The translations under genes were made by a program, and so were the position numbers. The notes under the pieces are model-generated. The model was given only the letters and a program-made list of their open reading frames with translations. It searched no databases and was not told the origin of the DNA. This document shows positions 1-8,848 of a stretch of 16,162 nt of DNA, piece by piece (position 1 is the stretch's first letter; the number at the start of each line of letters is the position of its first letter). Location: positions 1-16,162 of the forward strand of contig CAJVPP010002139.1 in NCBI GenBank assembly GCA_910592005.1, in the 5' to 3' direction. The stretch comes from Funneliformis mosseae (Eukaryota; Glomeromycota; Glomeromycetes; Glomerales; Glomeraceae).

Positions 1-2
1 TA

Positions 3-191
3 GATAAATATTGGAAAGAAAAAAGTTTAATATTACCAAATTTATCAAAAATAGCATTGATTTATATTTGGTTACCAGTAGCTGGAGTAGATATAGAGCG
101 CAGTTTTTCTAATTATAAAAATATTTTAAGTGAAAGAAGGATGCGCCTTTCTGAAAAATCTATTTCAATGCTTAATTTTTTATATTATTAA
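3..191 (+). CDS. hAT transposase, C-terminal dimerisation region (5' truncated by window edge)
   Basis: This open frame enters from the window edge and ends at TAA 189-191. The 62 visible codons contain LPVAGVDIERSFSNYKNIL followed by SERRMRLS and a hydrophobic end. This is the hAT C-terminal dimerisation motif, in which an ERxFS block is followed by a basic RR pair. In the family this region dimerises the transposase and completes the RNase H-like DDE fold; the catalytic residues lie upstream and cannot be seen. There are no internal stops, and sense Trp (TGG at 15-17 and elsewhere) is kept, unlike the decayed genes further right. Whether the whole gene is intact cannot be judged. Confidence 0.85.
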   Translation, partial: DKYWKEKSLILPNLSKIALIYIWLPVAGVDIERSFSNYKNILSERRMRLSEKSISMLNFLYY

Positions 192-350
192 TAAAAATAA
201 ATAAATTGATTTTTTTTGCGAAATCATTTTTACTTTAATAATTTTACCTCTAAAATTTAAAAATTTAAACATAATTTTTACCAGAATTATGAACACATAT
301 TATCGCATATTTTATTTATTAGCACATACATATTTTGAGATTTACCACCA

Positions 351-369
351 CATATTTCTGGACACCCTA
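351..369. repeat. Probable hAT 3' terminal inverted repeat
   Basis: The sequence atatttctggacaccctaa lies 160 bases past the transposase stop. Read inward on the minus strand it begins TAGGGTGTCCAGAAA, like many hAT termini. The partner end is outside the window, so this rests on position and motif only. Confidence 0.4.
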
Positions 370-438
370 ACGTGAATTTTAAAGAACGTACGATAAATAT
401 TTGATTAATTCGTTAGTTCTTACAGCAAAATAGATAGA

Positions 439-1534
439 ATGTCAGCTATCTGTATAAATTATCTTGATCTATTTAATGATCAATTTCTTGTCAAGTTAAG
501 CAAGAATTGGCCTTGGAAAGACGCGTCATTCGGTATAAAAAAAAAGAAAAAAAATAATTCACAAAAAAAATCAAATTGTTATTATAAGATACAACTTTTT
601 TCATATCAACCATATTTTGTACCAAAATCACGAATAAAGATATCTTTTAAAAGTACATATAGTTTTCACCTTCTAAAGACTTGTCTCATTACAAATGATA
701 GTCATAAATCATTTTACAATGCTATACAGATCTTACTTTATTTCTGCTGGAATCACAAATTGATTTATTTTAGAAAAAACGATAATAATGATAATTCATT
801 ACTTCCGACTGTCAAGTTTTATATGGAACTGAACCCAGGTGAACAAGTTGTATGGTTACCTTGTTTAAATTGGTATAAAAATCTTTACGTTTTCAAATTT
901 GTGCATTATGTAATATTTACAATTAATTATTATTGCTGTTTTTTTTTTATTAGGACACGAAAACTTTATTCTCTAATAGCTCGGCAGGAAATGTTTCTCT
1001 TTCAAAGTACATTTTTTTCGGTTATTGGCGGAGCTTATTCTGCACTTGGAAGATATAATAAAGAACATGTATGAAAAAAAAATCAAATTTTGAAATATTT
1101 GTTGGACAATTATTATAATTATTATTATCATTATTTTTAACAAAAAAAAAACTAATTAAATGACGTATTTTATTATATTTTATTAGGCAGAAAAAGCCAA
1201 ACATCTCGCACGTAACCAAATCATATTGGCTAAAAAATTACGAGATCCAGTGTTAGAATGTAAATGTTGGATTTATTACGCTGAAGGCTTGATTCAGCTT
1301 GGAAAATTTAAAAAATCTGCACTTATAATCGAACGACAGGAAAAAATTGTGGCGGATATGCTTAAAAGTGATGAAACAGTAAATATTGTTTATATGTTTT
1401 TGCTTTTCTTGCCAAAGTATGTTTAAACATTTGTCTAAATCTTTTTTGATTAATAGCTATTGAATATGTGTGAGAGTGCTAAATTGAAACTAATGGCAAA
1501 TTCTACAAAAAATTATAATTCGAGAGGGTCTTAA
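439..1534 (+). CDS. TPR-like helical-repeat protein, spliced gene (5' exons uncertain)
   Basis: The 3' exons are well supported: 954-1068, 1187-1378 and 1457-1534 (stop TAA). Introns 873-953 (GTATAA...TTAG), 1069-1186 (GTATGA...TTAG) and 1379-1456 (GTAAAT...ATAG) join these exons and the one ending at 872 in a single frame, with phases 2, 0 and 0. The joined product contains paired amphipathic helices of tetratricopeptide type: GGAYSALGRYNKEH, then AKHLARNQIILAKKLRDP, then WIYYAEGLIQLGKFKKSALI. TPR proteins are usually scaffolds for protein binding; no partner can be inferred. The exon ending at 872 contains MELNPGEQVVWLPCLN. The frame is also open from ATG 439, but 533-773 is poly-A rich and probably hides one or two more introns; I could not fix them, and the true start may lie upstream. 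No orthologue recognised. No premature stops in the spliced model, so it looks like a live host gene. Confidence 0.65.
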
Positions 1535-2919
1535 TACATCTTATTTCAAAGCAAATCAAAGGTGATCAAAATAATGGAAATATTAATATTTATTTATTTA
1601 TTTACGCGAAATTATATTAACGTTTTTATTTTGATTTTTTAGAGCTTTTAAACCATTTTTTTTTTTTAAAAAAAAGAGAAAATTTAAAATTTGGGATCGT
1701 TTCCAGTAAAATCAAGTCATGAAATATAGTAAATCATATGATCCGTAATGTGATTTCACTGTTAACGCTTAATAATGAGTTTGATAATAATGTATTAGTA
1801 TTATTTTAATTCACTTTTCAAGGAGATCTTCTGATATCGGAATATATGGTTTAGTTCGTGCAATGACTGTTAAATGGTTGATATAGATATTAGTGAAAGG
1901 TGTTGATGCATTTTATATTACAAGTCAAAACAATCACAATATACAAAAGTAAAAAGTGGAATCGCTCTTATAATCAAAGATTTTCAAATAAAAAAGTTGC
2001 TATTCTAAAAGAACAACCGATAATTCCAACATTAATACTGCACTTGTTTGTTATATTTACTACCATTGTTATAAACTCCATGCATAATATAAAATAGTAA
2101 AAAAAAACTTGGTATATTTTTAACAATGTTTGAATTGGAATTGACCAACCTTAAATAATTGTATATTTATAAAGATCCTATAAATCAACTAAGTAGAAAT
2201 GCCAATTAGATCATTATATTTAATTATTCAATTCATATTTATATATATATAAGTATTTTATATAAAATTAATAAAACAATTTTTTTCTTTCTTATAATAA
2301 AATTCTTTAATAATAACTTTTTTTAAAATAATTATCAAATATATGATTATATATGAATGTTAGCTATCTAAATCAATATAATATAATGATAATATATTGG
2401 CTTAAATAGCTTAGATAGATTATAATAATAAATATAGAAAAATTGCTAGAAAAATCAGATTTTAGAAATTTTTTGACTAAAATTAAGACCTTATATTTTA
2501 ATCTAATAATTTCAAAAATTAAAATACAATAAAAATCAAAATTTTATTAAACTTCTCAGTCTATCAATTTTCCTGTATAATCTAATAATTTTATTATTAT
2601 TATTTTAGATTTTATTTAATGATGATGATTTAAAAATCATTATAATATAATAACTAGGTAACGGAAACCATTAGAGCGTCTGAAGCATTTAAATTAGTTA
2701 AATAACTATACATAATAAAATATAGTTCAACTGTAATACAAAAAATTAGTATTCTATAAAAATAATCTTAAAAAAAAATTTTTTTAAAATTTTTCATATT
2801 AATAAACTTTTATAAATACATTTTGCAATGAAGGAAAAAATTTATATTAAATTATTATACAAACATATAAATAATATAAAGCTAAATATATATTTATTTT
2901 CATCACTAAATTTTCATCA
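1535..2919. other. A+T-rich spacer, no supported gene
   Basis: This holds the 3' flank of the TPR-like gene and then low-complexity A+T-rich DNA. One short stretch looks faintly coding: after an acceptor-like tttcaag at about 1822, a frame reads DIGIYGLVRAMTVKWLI before a stop at about 1889. The open frame 1900-2097 follows, with RSYNQRFSNKKVAILKEQ. I cannot link either to a gene. A CTAG followed by T on the minus strand at 2654-2657 is a possible Helitron 3' end (see the findings). I see nothing else I can support. Confidence 0.5.
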
Positions 2920-4502
2920 TATCTGAACTAAAGATTATCTATTTGAAATCATAGAAGTTAACTGTCTCTATTTAGCCAATCTTTCTTATAACCTCTTACT
3001 AGTTTTAACGCATTAGAATCTTTCAAGTGAAAATAAACTAAATATGATATTTTTAAGAGTACAGATACAGGATATTATCACAAATGAGAGACTGGTAGCA
3101 AACTTTTTTTTACTAAAAACTATACCAATCTTTTATATCATTAAATCCTGATTTTTATGTATCGTAATGATTCACATAAGGCAAATAGAAATTTGTAAGC
3201 GTAAGCAAAAACCTTTTTTTCCTTTACATGTAAATTTAACGAGTATAATCAGAACTAGTTTTTATCTTCAGTAATCACAACAGTAGAACTAGCATAATTA
3301 TCAAATTCTATTAGAATTGCATTAGAAAGAGAAGACGAACCTTAATTTTCTTTAAAAATGATCTCTTTAACAATTTCTACTAAACTATTAACCAATATAC
3401 CTTCAGTTTATAAGTTAATTCTAAGCATAATTTTCACATATTTCACTAGTAATAAGTGAGTATCAAGACCTTTTGCAATATCAAAATCTGTTTTACGTAC
3501 TTCATTATTATCTGTATAAATAGCATTAATCGCAGTTACAAGATATTTTAAGAATGTGAGCTTATTGAAGTTAAATTCATCAACATCAGACCTCTGAGGG
3601 ATAATACATGTAACATTCAAAAAGTAATTATAATTTAAAATTAAAATGATTGGTGAATCAGAGAATTGCATAGTTAATAACTTTCAGTTATCTTCAGTAG
3701 ATTTACCATCATGTAAATACAATAAAAGTAATTTAAAATTACATTGTTCTTCTGAATCTTCTAATTAATATTAAATAATATTAAATCTATAGACCTTTCA
3801 AAATTGAAAATACATTACAATACTATTACTTGATAATAAATCATGATAAGGGATTTAAGAGTATATAGGATTATCAAACACTAAAGGAAATTGACTGAAG
3901 TCAACAACTAGAATAAGCAAGTGATTACTAAATACTTGATTTTAATATTCAAGAAAAACTTAATATAGTTATATATTAATTAAGGCAAGCATACAATACC
4001 TAATTATGCTTTTTTCGTCAATAATAAAATAGCTAACCCTTTAATATATTTTGTAGTTTTTTTAGACTTTCACTGTTTAAATCAAAAGTTAAACTAAAAT
4101 GAAAAGTATTAAATGGATAATTATATCATGAATATTAAATACCGCAACTCCTGTAAATGCAAGTAAAATAATAGATAATTCAGTATTAATATTATGACTT
4201 CTTGTAATTTCACAAAATTGATTACAAATTATATTGATCAAGTATGATTTTCCTATACCTGCAGTTCCTATTAAGATAAGTCTTAACGATTTAAGATATA
4301 AATTTGTAATTAAATTATAAAAATAAGATTCAATTCGCTTAAATACCATCATCTACTTCTCATTTAAAGTTTGATAATTTGCAACATAATTTACTACATT
4401 ATCATCATTAATCAGATCTAATTCACAAACTTGCCAAATAAAGTTTAATATATCTGCAAGATTAAGATAAAAATAACCTTATCTAATGTTAGTATTTTGC
4501 AT
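2920..4502 (-). pseudogene. Decayed Helitron Pif1-like helicase
   Basis: A superfamily 1B Pif1 helicase, the type found at the C-terminus of Helitron Rep-helicase proteins, is recognisable in order: a lead-in with NYQTLNEK, then Walker A as GTAGIGKS (4245-4268), LLAFTGVAVFNI, Walker B as FIIDEKS (about 4010-4030), VVDFSQFPLV where the family has GDFGQLPPV, DSPIILILN, RSDVDEFN, TIHKNQD where the family has TIHKSQG, and LSFVIISCICTLKN where the family has the SRVR arginine finger. The frame of ATG 4502 runs to 3408 apart from a local double frameshift near 4030-4090; a further frameshift lies near 3180-3260. About 20 stops interrupt it, at positions where the family has Gln, Trp or Arg. No Rep nuclease domain is visible upstream, where the minisatellite begins. 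This is a dead, 5'-truncated copy. Confidence 0.85.
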
Positions 4503-4505
4503 AGA

Positions 4506-4611
4506 TTTGAATCGATCTGAATCCAATCTGAATCTGACAGATCAGATTCAGATTGGATCTGTCAAATTCAGATCTAATTCAGATTCAGATTCAGATTAGA
4601 TCTGAATTCAA
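4506..4611. repeat. CAGATT-rich block with a 15-bp-arm hairpin
   Basis: Repeats of (GAT)CTGAATC and GATTCAGAT fill this block. A perfect inverted repeat at 4523-4556 has 15-bp arms, ccaatctgaatctga and tcagattcagattgg, around a 4-base loop. A related CAGATTCAGATCAGATCAGATT stretch at about 6168-6192 flanks the other side of the minisatellite, so the same motif borders the array on both sides. Confidence 0.8.
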
Positions 4612-6160
4612 CTTTTTTAAAGTCAAAAAGTTCCTTTTCAATGAAAAGAGACAAATTTTCAGACTTCTTTTAAGCTAAAAATTTGTTTTCTTTCATTGAA
4701 AAGAAATGAATTTTCAGATCTCTTTTAAAACTAAAAAGTTTCTTTTATTGAAAAAGAACAAATTTTCAGAATTCTTTTAGAGCTGAAAAATTTTTTTTAT
4801 TAAAATGAAACGAATTTTCAGAATTCTTTTAAAGCTGAAAAGTTCTTTTTATTAAAAAGGAATAACTTTTCAGAATTCTTTAAAGCTGAAAAGGTTCCTT
4901 TTAATAAAAAGAAATGACTTTTTAGAATTCTTTTAGAGCTAAAAAGTTTCTTTCAATGAAAAGGAACAAATTTTCAGACTTTTTTTGAACTAAAAATTTA
5001 TTTTTTTTTATTGAAAAGAAATGAATTTTCAGATCTCTTTTAGAACTGAAAGTTCCTTTCATTAAAAAAGAACAAATTTTTGGAACTCTTTTAGAGCTGA
5101 AAAGTTCCTTTTATTAAAAAGAAACGAATTTTCAAAACTCTTTTAGAGCTGAAAAGTTTCTTTTATTGAAAAGGAATAACTTTTCAGAATTCTTTAGAGC
5201 TGAAAAGGTTTCTTTTAATGAAAAGAAATGACTTTTAGAACTCTTTTAGAGCTAAAAAGTTTCTTTCAAAGAAAAGGAACAAATTTTCAAACTTCTTTTA
5301 AGCTAAAAATTTGTTTCCTTTCATTAAAAAGAAATGAATTTCAGAACTCTTTTAGAACTGAAAAGTTTCCTTTATTGAAAAGAAATGAATCTTCAGATCT
5401 CTTTTAGAGCTGAAAAGTTCCTTTCATTGAAAAGAAATGAATTTTCAGATTTCTTTTAGAGCTGAAAAGTTTCTTTTATTGAAAAGGAACGACTTTTCAG
5501 AACTCTTTTAGAGCTAAAAAGGTTCCTTTTAATGAAAAGAAACGACTTTTCAGAACTCATTTAGAGCTGAAAAGGTTCCTTTCAATGAAAAGGAATGATT
5601 TTTCAGAACTCTTTTAAAGCTGAAAGGTTTCTTTCAATGAAAAGAAATGACTTTTTAGAACTTTTTTAAAGCTGAAAGGTTCCTTTCAATGAAAAGAAAC
5701 TTCTCAAAACTCTTTTAGAGCTGAAAAGGTTCCTTTCAATAAAAAGAAATAACTTTTCAGAACTCTTTTAGATCTGAAAAGATTTCTTTCAATGAAAAGA
5801 AATAACTTTTCAGAACTCTTTTAGAGTCAAAAAGGTTCCTTTCAATAAAAAGAAATGACTTTTTAGAACTCTTTTAGAGCTAAAAAGGTTCCTTTTAATG
5901 AAAAGGAACAACTTTTTAGAACTCTTTTAAAGCTGAAAAGGTTCCTTTCAATGAAAAGAAATGACTTTTTGGAACACTTTTAGAGTCGAAAAGGTTTCTT
6001 TTAATAAAAAGGAATGACTTTTCAGAACTCTTTTAGAGCTAAAAAGATTTCTTTCAATAAAAAGAAATGACTTTTGGAACTCTTTTAAAGCTGAAAAGAT
6101 TCCTTTCATTGAAAAAAAAATATTTTCAGATCTCTTTTAAAACTGAAAATTCATTTTTTC
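4612..6160. repeat. Minisatellite of self-complementary 51-53-bp units (about 29 copies)
   Basis: A tandem array with a unit near cttttagagctgaaaagg, then ttcctttcaatgaaaag, then gaaatgacttttcagaact. Landmark gagct positions at 5094, 5146, 5197 and 5249, and later 5407, 5459, 5511 and 5564, give periods of 51-53. Each unit is an inverted repeat: CTGAAAAG and TTCCTTT pair with AAAGGAA and CTTTTCAG. For example, 5462-5470 and 5492-5500 are perfect 9-bp arms. The junction ctcttttagag is itself a small palindrome. Copies differ at scattered sites, mostly A/G and T/C swaps. No open frame runs through it. Its function is unknown; it may be structural or simply an expanded repeat inside or beside the Helitron remnant. 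Confidence 0.9.
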
Positions 6161-6224
6161 TATAATACTTTCAGATTCAGATCAGATCAGATTTGAACTT
6201 AAACTGATTTGTCAGATCTGGCTT

Positions 6225-6520
6225 TTCCTTTGAAGGAATTATATCCAAAATCAAAATCCTTTATAGAAATTACTTCAGAAGCAAATTTCTTTAAAAAAAT
6301 TTAGCCCTAAATGCGTTTTTCTTTAAAAAATACTACTAAATGTGATTTTCTTCAAAGGAAATATCATCAGGTTTATTTTTCTTTAAAATAAATATAACTA
6401 GATTTATTTTTCTTTAAAAGAAACATTATCAGAGCTATTTTTTTTTAAGTAAATGCCATCAGAATATCTTTCCTTCAAAGAAAAACCTCCTTTGGATTTA
6501 TTTATTTCAAAGAAAAATGC
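6225..6520. repeat. Degenerate ~31-bp tandem repeat
   Basis: Units resemble tttttctttaaaa, a short spacer, then atcag plus an A+T-rich tail. The ttttc landmark recurs at 6317, 6346, 6377 and 6408, spaced by 29-31 bases, with weaker copies either side. It follows the 53-bp array and shares its TTTCTTT/AAAGAAA theme but has a different period. No coding signal seen. Confidence 0.65.
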
Positions 6521-6524
6521 AAAC

Positions 6525-6660
6525 CAATGAGCTGAGCTATAGTATAAACTAAGCCACAACATAAGTCAGCTTATTTAGCTCGCAGCTCATTTTATAGTGG
6601 CTTGAGCTAAGCCTAGATGAGCTAGCTCATTTGACTTATAAGCGGCTCATCTTATTGCAA
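6525..6660. repeat. AGCT/GAGCTCAT-rich block
   Basis: GAGCTGAGCT, CAGCTTATTTAGCTCGCAGCTCAT, CTTGAGCTAAGCC and GAGCTAGCTCAT recur in about 135 bases, many of them self-complementary. The block is richer in G+C than its surroundings. It sits between the 31-bp array and the end of the minus-strand decayed gene. It could be the end of a small non-autonomous element; I found no clear terminal pair. Confidence 0.45.
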
Positions 6661-6664
6661 AACT

Positions 6665-7273
6665 CTATTTATTATTCAAATTAATATAATCTTACAGGTC
6701 ATCGTGCAGTTTCTCAAGATGTTTTTGACATAGATAAAGATCAGAAACTGGTGTATCAATGTCAAGATTAATCTAGTAACTAATGAATCAAGATACTGCA
6801 CTACAGTATTTATCATTTTTTCATCTTCTTTCATTCTTATCTATTAATATTAGATGCATCTTTTCTCTTTCTAATGCTATATATATAAAAGCTTTTACAA
6901 TGTTACTATTAGAATTGATATTAATAATCTTCAAAGTTTCATTTAAATATCAATATCTTCTTTAGAAATAATTTAAAATATTTTTTAAACAACTAAGTGT
7001 AATATGAGAATTATTAATCAGATTATGACATCTATATTTAGATAATTTCTTTTCTGTCAATATATTCATAAAATCATGTGAAGCATACTGCAACAAAATC
7101 AGACAAAGTGAATATTTTATTATGTAATATGAATGAGAAGCTGATTGTAATGTAACTATAGAATTGACCAGTGTGACTGATAACATTTTAAAAAGTAATA
7201 ATGGTGCTAATTCATAATTTATGAACTTGTTAATTTTAATGCTTACTTTATCATACCAGAATATGATGAATAT
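6665..7273 (-). pseudogene. Decayed gene of unknown family (about 200 codons)
   Basis: One minus-strand frame stays readable from about 7273 to TAG 6667-6665 without a frameshift. It begins FWYDKVSIKINKFINYELAP, passes the first available ATG at 7186 (MLSVTLVNSIVTLQSAS), continues through LEREKMHLILIDKNERR and ends with DTPVSDLYLCQKHLEK and a short tail. Internal stops are TAA 6964, TGA 6952, TGA 6823, TGA 6790, TAG 6775 and TAA 6694. Their surroundings fit a protein in which those sites were Gln or Trp, as in the neighbouring decayed genes. I do not recognise the family. It is divergent to the left inverted repeat and may belong to the Helitron or to a separate element. The shorter plus-strand ORF at 6783-6965 is its antisense shadow. 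Confidence 0.55.
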
Positions 7274-7274
7274 A

Positions 7275-7611
7275 AACTATAATATGATTAATATAGGATT
7301 ACCTCTATATATAAAAATATTAATATAAAACTAATTTACATCAAATCTATAATGGAACCCAAAAATTATATTACTATTAGAAGCATTTTAAAAAAAAAAT
7401 AAGGTGAAAAAATTGCTTCTTATATTTTCAAAATAAATGATACTTAAATACTAAAAGCTTATCTAAGAAAAGAAAGGATTACCTATGAAATTTATTATGA
7501 AGAAAGAAAAATAATAAATATTAGAAAAAGAAAGCATAATAGAGATGTATTGTTATCTAATAAAAAGCAAAAATTCTTAGAAGGAAAATAATTTTATTAT
7601 TACAATATTGA
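7275..7611 (+). repeat. Left copy of the ~330-bp inverted repeat
   Basis: It matches the reverse complement of 15010-15345. Over the 240-base ORF there are 30 differences by hand count and no indel (about 87% identity). The match continues upstream through ttaatataaaact, catttacatca-like sequence and, with small gaps, to a shared tataatatg at about 7280. Inward of the ORF stop the similarity ends. Confidence 0.8.
7352..7591 (+). pseudogene. Small unknown protein, broken copy (left repeat)
   Basis: This 79-codon frame starts MEPKNY and matches codon for codon the intact ORF on the minus strand at 15269-15030. It has two premature stops: TAA at codon 17, where the other copy has CAA (Gln), and TAA at codon 32, where the other copy has CAG (Gln). 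The product is short, charged and mostly helical in character (KAYLRKERITYEIYYEERK). I recognise no domain. It gives direct, in-window proof that stops in this region arise at glutamine codons. Confidence 0.75.
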
Positions 7612-7982
7612 TTTATTTTTTACTGACTATTACTACAAAGAAAATTCCCTTTTATCAAAATGTAATTAATGATCATCATATTGCATTATTTATTAATAAA
7701 AATGTTATTTGAATTTTTGAACAAAAAATTCTATCACATTCAAAGGATATGTTTTATGAGTTTTTGTTTTTCTTTTATTAATATTGAAACAAGATAAATA
7801 ATCCACCTTATATTAAAACATTATAAAGACATTACTAATTCACTTAATTTTCAGGTAAAAAAATTTAAATAACAAATCCTTCTAATAATCATCATTAAAC
7901 AATTTTATTTTTTAGTTTAAAAAAAAATAAATAATCAATAAATATTTACATAATTTTCATTCATAAAAATATTTTAAAAAAA
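7592..7982 (+). other. Possible decayed coding stretch before the membrane/HTH-like gene
   Basis: A frame in register with the ATG at 7983 reads FIITILIYFLLTITTKK, PFYQNVINDHHIALFIN and SHSKDMFYEFLFFFY, with TGA, TAA and TGA stops among them. After about 7770 TAA becomes frequent and the signal fades. This could be the 5' part of the next gene, a separate small secreted or membrane protein, or chance in A+T-rich DNA. I see no RNA gene or regulatory site. Confidence 0.3.
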
Positions 7983-8594
7983 ATGTTTACATTTAATAAC
8001 AAACTTTTTTGTAGATTATTAATTGGACTTTTTCTTGGTTTCTTAATTTACCATAAAATCTACCAAAATCAACTTCACACTATAAATCAAAAAATTGACC
8101 AAAAAATTGATAAAATAGAACCAAAAAGGAAACAATTTAAAAATAAAACAAACCACCTTACTAGTGATAAATAATATTCACAAAAAAAAGAAAATCTATT
8201 GAAGAATTTCAAATAATTATTTGACAAAAATATTGGGTTGAATCCTAATTTTTCATTTAATAAAATGGTCATTGAAATTCGCCAATTACTAGAATATAGA
8301 AAAGGAGTTGCTACTTTCACAATAAAAAAATTCTATTAACAAAAAACCAATCCTAGAAGTTAAATAATAGAAGCAATTCAGGAATGGGTCAACAAAGAAA
8401 AGAAGAAAAAGGTGTAGAGTAAAAATTATGAAGAAGATAATGAAGATACAAATATTAATAATAACATTATTGATAATAGTAATAATAGCAGTAGTAATAG
8501 TAAAAGTTGAATTTTTGTCAGAATGCTTAAAGAATAAGTAATACTTACAAATGACTTTGAGTCTGAGTATTTTCCTTTTATGTAAATGCTCTGA
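7983..8594 (+). pseudogene. Decayed membrane-anchored protein with a possible XRE-like HTH
   Basis: One frame runs from ATG 7983 to TGA 8592-8594 (or TAG 8649-8651) with no frameshift but with internal stops: TAA 8172, TAA 8214, TAA 8337, TAA 8361, TAG 8415, TGA 8508, TAA 8535 and TAA 8583. Residues 8-25 include a membrane segment (LLIGLFLGFLIY), followed by a Gln/Lys-rich linker. At about residues 95-140, IRQLLEYRKGVATFTIKKFY, then KTNPR and IIEAIQEWVNK have the spacing of a helix-turn-helix of the XRE/lambda-repressor type; this is a resemblance, not a proven match. An Asn/Ser-rich run follows (NNIIDNSNNSSSN). It precedes the CRN-like gene on the same strand. The hydrophobic minus-strand ORFs across it are antisense shadows. 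Confidence 0.55.
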
Positions 8595-8848
8595 CAATTC
8601 TTTAACTTATATTTTTATAAATTGTTTATTTATGTATTTTTCTATTATTAGTTGAATTAAAATAAAAATAATTTTATTTTGTCGTTAATTCATTTATTTG
8701 TAAAAAAAAATTTTTTTTAATTCTAAGTCATGTATCCACTAATTTATCATTGATCATAATTATTTATAGAAATAATTAATTGTAACAATTATAATCTAAA
8801 TCAATAAAAAAAAAATTTATTTTTAAATTTTTTTTTACTTTTAAGAAA

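Larger units (their letters stand above)
1..369 (+). mobile_element. 3' end of a hAT-family DNA transposon
   Basis: This is the downstream end of a hAT element whose 5' part lies outside the window. It holds the last 62 codons of the transposase, about 160 bases of A+T-rich 3' sequence, and ends at tttctggacaccctaa. The reverse complement of that end (tagggtgtccagaaa) resembles the TAGGG/CAGGG-type terminal inverted repeats known in hAT elements. The eight bases after it, acgtgaat (370-377), are a candidate target duplication, since hAT elements duplicate 8 bp. The matching left end is not visible, so the end assignment is inference. Confidence 0.6.

Noticed and set aside
439..1074. Single-exon gene of 211 codons
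   Set aside because: The frame contains clear intron sequence at 873-953 and a splice donor at 1069; the terminal codons are read into an intron.
2355..2425. Imperfect inverted repeat (gctatctaaatcaatata ... tattggcttaaatagcttagatag) as a MITE
   Set aside because: The arms are short, gapped and A+T-rich, with no flanking duplication; chance is likely.
4612..6160. CRISPR array
   Set aside because: The whole 51-53-bp unit repeats with no unique spacers, no cas genes are present, and the context is eukaryotic.
6695..6775. Plus-strand coding fragment (GHRAVSQDVFDIDKDQK)
   Set aside because: The minus-strand frame across the same bases is much longer and continuous with the decayed gene, so this is its antisense reading.
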